From an uncultured Bacteroides sp. (GTDB lineage: Bacteria; Bacteroidota; Bacteroidia; Bacteroidales; Bacteroidaceae), in assembly GCF_963677715.1 (NCBI RefSeq), contig NZ_OY782495.1, positions 1,912,001-1,976,000 of the forward strand: a DNA stretch of 64,000 bases. Reading direction: 5' to 3'. Every line of letters begins with the position of its first letter. The first letter of the stretch is position 1. The position numbers and the translations under genes are program-made. The notes below the pieces were generated by a model. The model saw only the letters and a list, made by a program, of their open reading frames with translations, was not told the origin of the DNA and did not search any database. This document shows positions 25,923-35,331 of the stretch, piece by piece.

Positions 25923-27257
25923 ATGTCTACACTCAAACAACTTATATTTCTGTCTGTTATATTAATGGCGACAGGTTGCAATGGAAGCAGCAAAGCCAGC
26001 GATGATGATGCAGCGGGCAATCTGTCTGATGATGCTTTGCTGGATAGTGTTCAGCACAGAACATTCAACTACTTCTGGGATGGCGCAGAACCTACCAGCG
26101 GTATGGCCCGCGAACGATATCACGTAGACGGAGTGTATCCGGAAAATGATAAGAACATAGTAACCATAGGAGGAAGCGGCTTTGGCATCATGGCTATCCT
26201 TTCGGGCATAGATCGCGGATATGTAACCCGCACTCAAGGACTGGAAAGGTTAACCAAGATAGTCGGTTTTCTGGAAAAAGCCGATCGTTTTCATGGTGCT
26301 TTTCCTCATTGGCTGAACGGTGAAACGGGCAAAATAAAACCTTTCGGAGAAAAAGATGACGGAGGTGATCTGGTAGAAACAGCTTTCCTTATGCAAGGCT
26401 TGCTGGCAGTACACCAATATTATGTAAACGGTAGTGACGATGAAAAAGCACTGGCTGCACGAATAGACAACATCTGGCGTGGGGTGGAATGGGATTGGTA
26501 CCGCAACGGACAGAACGTGCTTTACTGGCATTGGAGTCCTGACTACGGATGGGCTATGAACTTTCCGGTACACGGATATAACGAGTGTCTGGTTATGTAT
26601 GTGCTTGCTGCCTCATCACCCACACACTCAGTTCCGGCCAATGTTTATCACGAAGGATGGGCAGAAAACGGAGCAATTGTTTCTCCGCACGAAGTAGAGA
26701 GTATTCCTCTGCAATTGCGCTATCAGGGAACAAATGCCGGTCCGCTATTCTGGGCACATTACTCTTTTCTGGGTTTGAATCCAACCAACCTGAAAGATAA
26801 ATATGCCACTTATTTTCAGGAGATGAAGAACCTGACACTTGTTAATCGTGCCTATTGCATCCGTAACCCGAAAGCTTATAAAGGATATGGCGAAGATTGT
26901 TGGGGATTGACCGCCAGTTATTCAGTAGATGGATATGCGGCCCATGCACCCAACGAGGCAAGCGATCTGGGAGTAATCACTCCTACAGCTGCCCTGTCGT
27001 CTATCGTTTATACGCCTGAATATTCTCTGAAAGTAATACGTCACCTTTACAACATGGGCGACAAAGTTTATGGAGAATATGGTTTTTACGATGCTTTTAG
27101 TGAAACAGCCAACTGGTATCCGAAACGTTATCTGGCCATAGATGAGGGCCCCATAGCCGTTATGATAGAGAACTATCGTTCCGGTTTGCTATGGAAGCTT
27201 TTCATGAGTCACCCGGATGTGCAGCAGGGACTTCAGACGTTGGGCTTTACTTATTAA
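25923..27257 (+). CDS. GH144-like endo-beta-1,2-glucanase lipoprotein
   Basis: This 444-residue lipoprotein has the lipobox VILMATGC (Cys19). It carries the 'glucoamylase-like' (alpha/alpha)6 domain: LDSVQHRTFNYFWDGAEP, then GVYPENDKNIVTIGGSGFGI, GDLVETAFLMQGLLAVHQYY, and WYWHWSPDYGW-like YWHWSPDYGWAMNF. It closes with CWGLTASYSVDGYAAHAPNE and ITPTAALSSIVYTPEYSL. This set matches GH144, whose characterised Bacteroidetes members cleave beta-1,2-glucan internally. The lipid anchor suggests action at the outer surface or in the periplasm, feeding the GH3 enzyme. The family call is strong; the exact substrate is inferred, since sequence-similar proteins are often annotated only as 'glucoamylase'. 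Confidence 0.82.
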   Translation: MSTLKQLIFLSVILMATGCNGSSKASDDDAAGNLSDDALLDSVQHRTFNYFWDGAEPTSGMARERYHVDGVYPENDKNIVTIGGSGFGIMAILSGIDRGYVTRTQGLERLTKIVGFLEKADRFHGAFPHWLNGETGKIKPFGEKDDGGDLVETAFLMQGLLAVHQYYVNGSDDEKALAARIDNIWRGVEWDWYRNGQNVLYWHWSPDYGWAMNFPVHGYNECLVMYVLAASSPTHSVPANVYHEGWAENGAIVSPHEVESIPLQLRYQGTNAGPLFWAHYSFLGLNPTNLKDKYATYFQEMKNLTLVNRAYCIRNPKAYKGYGEDCWGLTASYSVDGYAAHAPNEASDLGVITPTAALSSIVYTPEYSLKVIRHLYNMGDKVYGEYGFYDAFSETANWYPKRYLAIDEGPIAVMIENYRSGLLWKLFMSHPDVQQGLQTLGFTY

Positions 27258-27296
27258 AAGGAGCAAACTTAGTATCAATGATAAAAAGTCAGAAAA

Positions 27297-28868
27297 ATGA
27301 AAAGGACTATCAGATTTATTTTAATCGGCTTCTTGCTGTGTTGGGGAGCAAACTCCTTCGGACAGGAGAACTATTACAAGTTGTATACTCACAATCCGTA
27401 TGCCGAAGAGAATCAGTTTATTCAGACAAAGCCCGATCTGTCTACCCCACCGGCATTCGAAGCAATAAAGAGTAAGTTGCCTTCTCCCTCGTGGCCGGCA
27501 CGCAAAGATGTGATTGCCGCTTACTGGAAAGCCTGGGAGATCGCCTTTTCAAATTTAAGGGCGGTTAATCCTGCCAGTGGCTTTACGGCTCCTTATATTG
27601 ATGCGGCTTTTAACGGATGTGTGTTTATGTGGGACACTTCTTTTATGACCATGTTCGGCAAGTACGGTACCCATGCCTTCAATTTCCAAGGTTCACTGGA
27701 TAACTTCTATACCAAACAAAAACCGGACGGTTTCATCTGCCGGGAGATACGCAGCACGGACGGAAGCGATTGCTTTGAACGCTTTGAACCTTCGAGCACC
27801 GGACCTAACATTATGCCTTGGTCGGAGTGGGAGTATTTTGAAAACTTCAACGATACCGTTCGCCTGAAAAAGATATTCCCTCCCTTATTGGCTTATTATA
27901 AGTGGTTTCAGATTAATCGCACCTGGAAAGACGGAAGTTATTACTCCAGTGGCTGGGGATGCGGCATGGACAATCAGCCTCGCGTGCCCGAAGGATATGA
28001 TGTGCAGTGGGGAAACGCCCACATGTCGTGGATAGATACTAACCTGCAACAGATTATGTCCGCTAAGATTCTTATCAAAATGGCCAAAGAACTCCATCGG
28101 GAAAAGGATGTACAGGCATTGGAAAAGGAAATAAGTTCCCTGACCGATTTTGTGAATAGCAGGATGTGGAATGATAAGATTTCTTTTTATACGGATCTGT
28201 TCGAAGATAACACGTTGTCCTCCACCATGACTATCGGTTCGTATTGGGCGCTATTGGCGGACGTTGTGCCTCCTGCCAGATTAGAGAGATATCTGTCGCA
28301 CCTGACAAACACGAAAGAGTTTAACCGGGAACACCGGGTTCCTACTTTATCAGCCAGCGACCCGCAGTATGATCCGAATGGAGGATACTGGAAAGGTAGT
28401 GTATGGGCCCCTACGGAATACATGGTATTAAGAGGACTGACGGCCATCCATCAGGATAGTCTGGCCTATGAAATAGCTTGTAACCACCTCAATAATGTGG
28501 TCGGGGTATTCAGCAAAACAGGAACTTTCTTTGAAAACTATGCGCCGGAGAAGGTACAGGGAAATGATAGGAAGAACTTTGTGGGATGGACCGGCCTGTC
28601 GCCCATTGCCATTTTGATGGAATATGTATTCGGAATTCGTGCCGATGTTCCGAATAACCGGATTGTATGGGATGTTCGTTTGAAAGATGACTTTGGAGTG
28701 GATAACTATCCTTTCGGAAAAGAAGGTTGTGTTAGTTTGCACAGCAAAGCCCGAAAAGACACCCGGCAAATGCCTAAGATAAAGGTCAATTCAAATGTGC
28801 CGTTTACACTGACGTTGAAGTGGGATGGCGGACAAAAGGATATTGCAATAAAGGCAAGCGGCAAATAA
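27297..28868 (+). CDS. Trehalase-like (alpha/alpha)6 glycoside hydrolase (GH37/GH63/MGH1-like)
   Basis: This 523-residue exported protein has a signal peptide (ILIGFLLCWGANSFGQ). The fold is an (alpha/alpha)6 barrel of the GH37/GH63 (clan GH-G) or mannosylglycerate-hydrolase-like type. Visible marks are MWDTSFMTMFGKYG, PDGFICREI, MSWIDTNLQQIMSAKIL, YWKGSVWAPTEYMVLRGL and FENYAPEKVQGNDRKNFVGW. A small C-terminal beta domain follows. It closes the PUL, 39 nt after the GH144 gene. In clan GH-G enzymes an Asp and a Glu act as acid and base with inversion; candidates are the Asp in the MSWID/GMDNQ region and Glu in FFENYAPE. Which linkage it cuts in a beta-1,2-glucan locus is unclear. Confidence 0.75.
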   Translation: MKRTIRFILIGFLLCWGANSFGQENYYKLYTHNPYAEENQFIQTKPDLSTPPAFEAIKSKLPSPSWPARKDVIAAYWKAWEIAFSNLRAVNPASGFTAPYIDAAFNGCVFMWDTSFMTMFGKYGTHAFNFQGSLDNFYTKQKPDGFICREIRSTDGSDCFERFEPSSTGPNIMPWSEWEYFENFNDTVRLKKIFPPLLAYYKWFQINRTWKDGSYYSSGWGCGMDNQPRVPEGYDVQWGNAHMSWIDTNLQQIMSAKILIKMAKELHREKDVQALEKEISSLTDFVNSRMWNDKISFYTDLFEDNTLSSTMTIGSYWALLADVVPPARLERYLSHLTNTKEFNREHRVPTLSASDPQYDPNGGYWKGSVWAPTEYMVLRGLTAIHQDSLAYEIACNHLNNVVGVFSKTGTFFENYAPEKVQGNDRKNFVGWTGLSPIAILMEYVFGIRADVPNNRIVWDVRLKDDFGVDNYPFGKEGCVSLHSKARKDTRQMPKIKVNSNVPFTLTLKWDGGQKDIAIKASGK

Positions 28869-29073
28869 GTTTCTATTGAACTTGCTTTACAAACAGCCGG
28901 AGAGTTATCTCATTTTGTCAAGAGGCGGTTTATATATTATTAACATGAAGGTCGACGATACGGAGTAAAAAGGTGTTTTCCGGATAACAACAGGAGAAAA
29001 ACTTCTTTTCATTAAGAGTTATTGCAATAACAAATAGGCAAATGAATGAAGAGAAACCGTCTTTCGACTAAAG

Positions 29074-29110
29074 AGAACCGTGCAATTGAGTGAATTGCAC
29101 GGTTCTTTTG
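29074..29110 (+). terminator. Intrinsic terminator of the beta-glucan PUL
   Basis: AGAACCGTGCAATT (29074-29087) pairs perfectly with AATTGCACGGTTCT (29093-29106) around a 5-nt loop, followed by a T-run. It lies about 200 nt after the last PUL gene. Confidence 0.85.
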
Positions 29111-29174
29111 CTTCATATCAAGCGTGTTTATGGTCCGTAATGAGCCTTATTACGAATTGCAGACAGTGTGTTCA

Positions 29175-29210
29175 CAAAAAAAAAAGGAGAAGTTGCAACT
29201 TCTCCCTTTT
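29175..29210 (-). terminator. Strong minus-strand intrinsic terminator
   Basis: The palindromic stem GGAGAAGTTG/CAACTTCTCC (29186-29205) is followed on the minus strand by an uninterrupted run of about 11 T. It can end transcripts of the TonB-receptor gene or of the small RNA proposed just upstream. Confidence 0.85.
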
Positions 29211-29257
29211 ACTGTAGTTTAATCTGAATATATTTTATGATTACGTTTACAAATATA
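29175..29257 (-). ncRNA. Candidate small RNA, about 70 nt
   Basis: On the minus strand TATATTTG (29250-29257) matches TAnnTTTG, with CTTG (29278-29281) 20 nt upstream as a possible -33 box. Transcription would start near 29243 and stop at the strong hairpin with T-tail at 29175-29210. No reading frame of note lies inside. The whole arrangement sits downstream of a complete gene, so the promoter is otherwise unexplained. The prediction rests on these motifs only. Confidence 0.3.
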
Positions 29258-29403
29258 CAACATTACAAAGACAAAGTCAAGCGTTTCGGCAAAAAAAATG
29301 CCGCATATCCCAACTAACGAAGTAAAAAGAGATTCTACAAGAGGTTAATCGACCTGCCTTGCCCGATAAGGTATCCAACAAACCTTTCGCCAAGTAGGAA
29401 ATC

Positions 29404-31872
29404 TTATTTAGCCCCTCCGTTATCTCCGCCGTCTCCGCCTTTTACATCATCATTATTAATGCCGCGAGCGGCTTTCTTCACACTGGCTTTCAACTCTCCC
29501 AGGCGATAACTTACGCTCACCCCGAAGCGTTGGCGCGAATATCGGCTGTCACTGGTTTGTTTAAAGCCCTCACCCTGAATATGGGAAGAACTAGAGGTAT
29601 ATTTCTTCAGGAAATTTCCGGCGAAAGCGCTTAGGGTAAATCGTTTCTTAAGGAAAGAACGGTTAACGCTCATGCTATAATCATAGAAACCACTGCCACG
29701 CCCTTGTAGCATAGTTTGAGGTGTTGCTCCCATCAAGTTCAGACTGAGACGTATATCGAGGGGGAAAGTCTGCTGAATGCCACCGTAAAGGAAGCCATCC
29801 CAGCCGTTGTTCTTCAATCCTTGTGCCGGACTGCGATAGTCGCTATATCCACCGTCGGCATTTATATACAAGCGGGTCATAGACGAGGCATTCCAATTGG
29901 CATAAAGACTCAATCCCGAATTACGGCTCTTCCCGATGTTCTTATACGTGTTATTGAGTATACCATTCTCTAAGAAACTATAACTCTCAATTCCATTATT
30001 ATTAAAGGAGTACCTCAGTGACAGATTTAAGTTAAACTTAGCCGTAAAACTGCTATAGCTGAGGTTAAATACATGACTTTTCTCACTCTTCAACTCCGGA
30101 TTTCCGTAACTGATGCTCGTCGGATTACTCTCATCGCGATACGGATTCAGGTAATAAATACTCGGCCTCCAGATGCGCATATTATAGCCTCCGCGAAGAT
30201 TCTGTGTTTTACCTATTTTGATACCCAGACTGGCCGATGGAATTACATCGTCCAGATTTACTTTAAAGTCGTCTCCTCTTCCCACCAGATATTTCACGTT
30301 TTGAATAGTATGTTCATACCTCACTCCCGCTTTTGCCGAGAAATCCTTATATTTAAAGGAATATCCGCCATAAGCGGCAAGAATATCGTTTAGGTGCTCA
30401 TATTTACTACTTCTGGTATCGCTATAAGAGTAATCATCACTACCGCTGTTTGCCAGATAGAACTTATTGTCGCTCGCATTATTGCGGATAATATACTTCA
30501 CTCCGGTTTCCACCGTATGTAACTTACCCAGAGGAGTGGCATAGTCGGCCTGAAAAGTATGTTCCGTACTATTAGTCTCACCATCCGAACGCTGATTCTG
30601 CAAGTTCAACCTCTGTTGCCATTCATCGGGAATAGCAGCATTTGTATAACGCGTATAAGAGTCTGAGGTTTGAGGCTGTGTGTTTATCTTATAAGAAAAC
30701 GTGAGCATGCGATCTTTTACCTTAAACAGCCGTTGATAATCTATATTGCCACGAATGGAATACCAGGAATTATCATTATTACTATTCATGTCATAACTAT
30801 AAATCGGAGCGTTTGCCGCGTCTGCCAACTCAGTACTTCCATCTCCGTTTCCATTATTGCCCCCGCCATAAAGTCCAAACGAGAGGGTAACCAAACGCAA
30901 CGTATCTATCTCGTAGCTTGCTTCAAGATTTCCATATTGAAAAGATCCGTTATTTGAGTTCGAATTGTGGGCACTTAAATGAGTATCAGCTTCAACATCT
31001 TCTCTCGACAAATCAGAATAACTCTTAGGATAGTTATTCTTGCTGTAACTATAATTACCGGTCACCGTTAGCTTATCTTTTTTCACCGTCCCGTATACGC
31101 TCCCTCCGGCACCTCTGTTGCTTGCATTGCCGCTTAATGTAACCGTATAGCCTTCAAACCCGCCACCCACGGTAACAATATTCAGAATACCTCCTACCCC
31201 TTCGGCATCATACTTGGCTCCGGGGTTTGTAATTACTTCAATATACTTAATGGAATTAGCAGGCATACTCTTGAGCACTTCCGTGGGGTTATTACTCATC
31301 ATATTATTGGGCTTCCCATTTACCTGCACCTTGAAACTGCTGCTCCCGTTTACCTTTATGTTGTCTTCACCGTCTACGGTTACTAAGGGTACTTTACGAA
31401 GCATTTCCAATACGGAGTTTGTTTTCGAATCGGGATCATCCTGAATATTATATTCTATCTTGTCAATATCTACTTTTACCAATGGCTTTTGAGCCACAAT
31501 TTCTACCCCTTTGAGCTCATTGGTCTCTTCCGAAGTATATAAGGTGCCGAGGTCAGCTGTTTTCTCATCGGACTTCAACGTAAATTCCCTGATAACCGTT
31601 TTCTTCCCTATAGAGGTAATTGTAATGAGGTAAGTTCCGCTATCGGTCAGTTTTTCTCTAAACTTTCCATTCGTATCAGTAACGGCCATCTTTACCGTTT
31701 TATCCGGAATGCTTTTCTTTACGATCTTTATAGTAGCATAGGGTTCGCCTTCCTGAGTCAGAGAATCGAGAAGCATACCTTTTACAGTATAAGATAATGA
31801 CGTGGGTGCTTGCGCATAGGTTAGTGTTGAGACAAGTATCATCAACAAAAAAGTCAAAGGCCTGTTTTTCAT
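29404..31872 (-). CDS. TonB-dependent receptor, outer-membrane beta-barrel family (OMP_b-brl_3 type)
   Basis: This 822-residue protein has a signal peptide (LLMILVSTLTYAQ). A carboxypeptidase-regulatory-like domain (residues ~28-110, YTVKGMLLDSLTQEGEPYAT) precedes a TonB plug (~140-235: VLEMLRKVPLVTVDGEDNIK, ANSIKYIEVITNPGAKYDAE, GVGGILNIVT). A C-terminal barrel rich in Tyr/Asn follows and ends KKAARGINNDDVKGGDGGDN. The Gly/Asp tail after the barrel is unusual because barrels normally end in an aromatic strand. It is not of the SusC type, has no SusD partner and stands alone. Such receptors in Bacteroidetes may take up small ligands or metals; the substrate is unknown. A strong terminator lies downstream and a candidate promoter and palindrome lie upstream. 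Confidence 0.88.
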   Translation of the reverse strand: MKNRPLTFLLMILVSTLTYAQAPTSLSYTVKGMLLDSLTQEGEPYATIKIVKKSIPDKTVKMAVTDTNGKFREKLTDSGTYLITITSIGKKTVIREFTLKSDEKTADLGTLYTSEETNELKGVEIVAQKPLVKVDIDKIEYNIQDDPDSKTNSVLEMLRKVPLVTVDGEDNIKVNGSSSFKVQVNGKPNNMMSNNPTEVLKSMPANSIKYIEVITNPGAKYDAEGVGGILNIVTVGGGFEGYTVTLSGNASNRGAGGSVYGTVKKDKLTVTGNYSYSKNNYPKSYSDLSREDVEADTHLSAHNSNSNNGSFQYGNLEASYEIDTLRLVTLSFGLYGGGNNGNGDGSTELADAANAPIYSYDMNSNNDNSWYSIRGNIDYQRLFKVKDRMLTFSYKINTQPQTSDSYTRYTNAAIPDEWQQRLNLQNQRSDGETNSTEHTFQADYATPLGKLHTVETGVKYIIRNNASDNKFYLANSGSDDYSYSDTRSSKYEHLNDILAAYGGYSFKYKDFSAKAGVRYEHTIQNVKYLVGRGDDFKVNLDDVIPSASLGIKIGKTQNLRGGYNMRIWRPSIYYLNPYRDESNPTSISYGNPELKSEKSHVFNLSYSSFTAKFNLNLSLRYSFNNNGIESYSFLENGILNNTYKNIGKSRNSGLSLYANWNASSMTRLYINADGGYSDYRSPAQGLKNNGWDGFLYGGIQQTFPLDIRLSLNLMGATPQTMLQGRGSGFYDYSMSVNRSFLKKRFTLSAFAGNFLKKYTSSSSHIQGEGFKQTSDSRYSRQRFGVSVSYRLGELKASVKKAARGINNDDVKGGDGGDNGGAK

Positions 31873-31935
31873 TTTATCTAAGTTTTAGTTTACTGTTTGC
31901 CGCAAATAGAATAGCTAACTCATTGCTATACATAA

Positions 31936-31943
31936 CAAAAGTA
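31936..31943 (-). promoter_or_regulatory. Candidate -7 box of the TonB-receptor gene
   Basis: On the minus strand TACTTTTG matches TAnnTTTG, 64 nt before the ATG. No TTTG box is found at the usual distance, which would fit an activated or regulated promoter. Confidence 0.35.
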
Positions 31944-31956
31944 AAATGAAAGCTTG

Positions 31957-31979
31957 TAACTACGGCGAATTCGTAGTTA
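31957..31979. promoter_or_regulatory. Inverted repeat, possible operator
   Basis: TAACTACG (31957-31964) and CGTAGTTA (31972-31979) form an 8-bp inverted repeat with a 7-nt spacer, just upstream of the candidate -7 box, where a regulator of the TonB-receptor gene could bind. Confidence 0.35.
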
Positions 31980-32048
31980 AGAAAACTGAAACGAATGCTA
32001 ATTTATATTATTTACAGACAAGAGAAAAGCAATATAGAAAAATTAGGA

Positions 32049-33341
32049 TTAAATAAAATAGAAGAGCAACAAAAGAATAAGATTCATAGCAATTACTACG
32101 CCAAAACCTATTACTATGCGCGAAAGCAATTCTTTGCGCCTACCCGAAAAGAAAATGGCATAACACATGTTCACCAATATGTTACTTATAATGGCCTGCA
32201 TACTGCAAGCAGCAATGATAAGTACGGCTACTCCATTCGATCCTTGCAACAAATTCAAAATAAAAGGAGTAATATCACTAAGCCCCGAAACAAAAGAAAG
32301 CAAGCTCAATCCTCCGGTTCCGGCATAAACCAACGTATAATGAGTAAGTAAGGTGAATACGACAAACAGTGCGGCAAAAATAAGAGCCACCTTAAACTCC
32401 AAGGGGTTACTGCTCTCTTCTTCACTTATTACACCTGCTTTCTCCGTACGTTTTTCTCTGGAATACATAAGCCAGGCAACAATCGCTGCCGTAAATGACA
32501 TAATAAGTAAATAAGGATAAACAAGAGAAAAAACCGGTTGACTAAAAATAAAGATAAGAATCAGAAAACGAAGAAACATCATGCTCACAGCCAGAAGCAT
32601 GGCAGCGGCATACTCCGCCATCTCGTGTGCTGGTGCATGTTTACTTTTACGAGCCAAAACAGAGATGGTAGCAGTGCTGCTATACAGCCCTCCTACAATG
32701 CCCGAAACCCAAACCCCCGATTCGCGAAACACATAACGCTTCAGCAAATAAGATAAATACGAGATGCCGGACACAACGACAGTTGCCAACCAAATGGAAT
32801 AGGGAGTAAGATTGACGCCCGGAATCATATTCTCATTCGGAAGCATCGGAAGAATAATACCGCTGATGGCAAGAAACTTGGCCAAAGTCACCATTTCATC
32901 GCTCTCCATGCGCTGAGCAATTTCGGTAAAGGTGTGTTTCAGTTCTGTAAAAAGCAACACGGTAACTATTACCATGACGTAAAACCAGGAAGGTTGTGTG
33001 GCCACAATCGGTGCAATGCAGTAAGTAATAAGGGCGATGATAATTGTTGTTACTCCAAAAACGTGATACTGTGACTGTTTCACGTAATAATTTAACCCCA
33101 ACAAGAAACCAAGTACCAAACCTCCTCCCATAAAGAGACACATTTCGGTAGGATCGAGTATATATAATAAGTAGCCCAGTATACCGATAAAGGTAAATGT
33201 CCGGTCAGTGCCAAACAAGGTGGTTTCTCCTTCTCTCTTCAAGCTAATCTTTCTTTGAGAAAGGCCAATAAGCAAAGAAAAAAGAGTAACCAATATAAAG
33301 GTTACCAACTCTTCGGGAAGATAATCATAGAGTTTCTCCAT
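32049..33341 (-). CDS. MgtC/DUF4010-family integral membrane protein
   Basis: This 430-residue protein has about 12 hydrophobic segments. The N-terminal third resembles MgtC/SapB (LFSLLIGLSQRKISLKREGE followed by FTFIGILGYLLYIL), and the rest resembles DUF4010 (LAISGIILPMLPNENMIPGV, WVSGIVGGLYSSTATISVLA). It sits in the inner membrane. The family is often linked to magnesium homeostasis, but for this fused form no transport activity is established. It lies downstream of the CYTH gene on the same strand (73 nt), so the two may be co-transcribed. Confidence 0.82.
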   Translation of the reverse strand: MEKLYDYLPEELVTFILVTLFSLLIGLSQRKISLKREGETTLFGTDRTFTFIGILGYLLYILDPTEMCLFMGGGLVLGFLLGLNYYVKQSQYHVFGVTTIIIALITYCIAPIVATQPSWFYVMVIVTVLLFTELKHTFTEIAQRMESDEMVTLAKFLAISGIILPMLPNENMIPGVNLTPYSIWLATVVVSGISYLSYLLKRYVFRESGVWVSGIVGGLYSSTATISVLARKSKHAPAHEMAEYAAAMLLAVSMMFLRFLILIFIFSQPVFSLVYPYLLIMSFTAAIVAWLMYSREKRTEKAGVISEEESSNPLEFKVALIFAALFVVFTLLTHYTLVYAGTGGLSLLSFVSGLSDITPFILNLLQGSNGVAVLIIAACSMQAIISNILVNMCYAIFFSGRRKELLSRIVIGFGVVIAMNLILLLLFYFI

Positions 33342-33414
33342 CGCAGCTATCGGTTATAAAAGGAAATAACATTTATTCAATTACTTATGTTCTGCAAGGC
33401 CGAACACACAAAAG

Positions 33415-33882
33415 TTACCAAGAACTAAACGGATGCTTCATCAATTGGGAATTATAGTAACGTACCTCTCCGGTTACTTCTTGCCCGATAAAAGGAGGCT
33501 TTTCAAATGCCTCATCTTCGGCATTCAATTCTATTTCGGCAACAATAAGCCCTTCATTGGCTCCGTAAAACTCGTCCACCTCAAATAGATGCCCGCCATA
33601 TGCCACCAGATAGCGGGTTTTATCAATGATACCCGGTTCGCAAAGTTTCATCAATTCCTGTGCTTCATCAATCGGAAGCTCTTTCTCCCATTCATATCGG
33701 CTTGTGCCCGAAGCGTTAGAAGCTCCTTTAATGGTAAGATATCCTTTGTTATCGCGAATACGCACCCGGACAGTACGCCCTCGGGCGCTACTTATATATC
33801 CCTGCACAATATGACTTTCAGCATAAGCCAAAGACTTAAACTCTCCGTTAACCAAAAATTTGCGCTCTATCTCTTGTGCCAT
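33415..33882 (-). CDS. CYTH-domain (triphosphate tunnel) phosphatase
   Basis: This 155-residue cytosolic protein opens with EIERKF, the ExExK signature of CYTH/triphosphate-tunnel enzymes. Further charged strands line the tunnel (RTVRVRIRDNKGYLTIKG, YEWEKELP, FEVDEFYGANEGLIVAEIEL). The family hydrolyses inorganic triphosphate, thiamine triphosphate or nucleoside triphosphates with a divalent metal; small bacterial members most often act on inorganic tripolyphosphate. All key acidic and basic residues appear present. It lies upstream of the MgtC-like gene. Confidence 0.88.
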   Translation of the reverse strand: MAQEIERKFLVNGEFKSLAYAESHIVQGYISSARGRTVRVRIRDNKGYLTIKGASNASGTSRYEWEKELPIDEAQELMKLCEPGIIDKTRYLVAYGGHLFEVDEFYGANEGLIVAEIELNAEDEAFEKPPFIGQEVTGEVRYYNSQLMKHPFSSW

Positions 33883-33920
33883 ATCCTCTATTTAACGAAT
33901 ACGATGTATTTTTAACCGCC

Positions 33921-35236
33921 TCAGAAGCTTAACTGCAACCGAACACCCAAGATACCATATGCATTACCACCTTTTCCTCTGGTTGTATCTACTTCATTGC
34001 CGCTATAAGCTATTTCGCCATTTTCTTTGTATCCTACGGCAGCCTGCCCAAAAGCACTGGCATATTTATCATTGTCAACATAAGAATAGTTCAACTGAAC
34101 TTTGAAACGACGTGTTGCATAGTAGTTCAACCCAAGTGTCCAACCATTGGCAGAACCACCCTTTACCTCCGTACCGTTCAGGTCGATGCGGTCAAACCGG
34201 GCAGCCACTTCCACATCGCCCCAACTTCTTCCGGCAGAAGGTTGGCTAAATGCACCATGAGATGTGCTGTATTTTTGCTGTCCGCCAAACAAGAGATAAG
34301 CCGCCTGAACATAAAAGCCGCTAAAGTTCTCCGTAGGCAAGTTTTCATTGCGATACGTCTTATTCAATATATATTCGCCTTGAAAACGAAAAGCTTTATA
34401 AAACGCGGCAAGCTCTGTTCCCAGCAATAAATCATGATTAACCTTAATAATAGGAGCTGTGTCCAGAAACTTAATTTTATTAATATACGATAATGAAGTA
34501 GTACTATATCGCACAGTATTGGGCATTAAAGATCCCGTTGTTGTTTTTGGAGTACGATAGGAGGCCGCCCCTCCCAAATGGAATCCGCTTTCTTTAGTTT
34601 TCGAGAGTACCATCCACACGGCACGTCCCGTGTATGAAATGCCTTCATCCTGCCCTGCCTTATTGTTTGTTTCAGAATAGTCCTTCTCTTTACTTCCATT
34701 TATTTTCTTGAAATGCACGCCGGCAGTCCCTAAAAACTGATTTCTCTGCCAATTAGCCTGTACTCCCACATGATACTCCGGAGCAAAAGCAGAAGACACA
34801 TTCGCTTCTTCCATAAACAGCAGATCGCCGATGAGGTCATAGCATCCATCGAAAATCCTTCTTTCGCATTACCTGCTCTAAGGTTTAAGCCATGAGGCAA
34901 ATCATATTTTATATAGCAATCTTTTAGAGAGAAGCCGCCATCCGTAAAATCAACTTCCATCATTCCCGACAAGTTATCACCGAACACAGCAGTGGTTCCA
35001 AGGCGAATTCGCCTGAAACCAACTCCATTACCCAGAGGTTGATAATCTTCGCCAAAGAACATGGCTCCATCGGCTTGGATTCGCCCACTAAAAGAAAGCT
35101 TAAAATTATCTTCTACAGAACTCAATGTGAGCTGTTTCCCGGCAGGGGTAGAAGTGGAAGACTGTGGATCAAGGGCATACGCATGGTGCGAGGCCATAAA
35201 ACAAAGTGCAGAAAAAGCAAATAGTTGTTTCTTCAT
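33921..35236 (-). pseudogene. Phosphate-selective-porin-like (OprO/OprP) gene with a frameshift
   Basis: The first frame starts MKKQLFAFSALCFMASHHAY (signal peptide) and reads a porin O/P-type start (FKLSFSGRIQADGAMFF, FRRIRLGTTAVFGDNLSGMM, NLRAGNAKEGFSMDAMTSS). It then turns into nonsense and stops at 34730. The continuation lies in another frame: DLLFMEEANVSSAFAPEYHV, the barrel, and a C-terminal VRLQLSF. The shift falls near 34826-34832 and is repaired by adding one base between TCATCG and GATCTG. An ATG at 34814 could in principle restart translation, but that product would lack a signal peptide and the first strands. Together the two parts equal a normal porin of about 437 residues. It is either a recent pseudogene or a sequencing error. 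Confidence 0.85.
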
Positions 35237-35331
35237 TATTTTATTGATACTAAAAATTTATATGTTGACAAGGGTTATAAGGTAATCCCGCAGAATAAAC
35301 CTTATCAACATTAAAACCTCATCAACAAAAG

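Larger units (their letters stand above)
28869..29403. other. Convergent intergenic region with two terminators and a possible small RNA
   Basis: This gap contains a perfect palindrome GTTATTGCAATAAC at 29018-29031, the PUL terminator (29074-29110), a minus-strand terminator (29175-29210) and a candidate minus-strand small RNA. No protein gene is seen. Confidence 0.5.
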
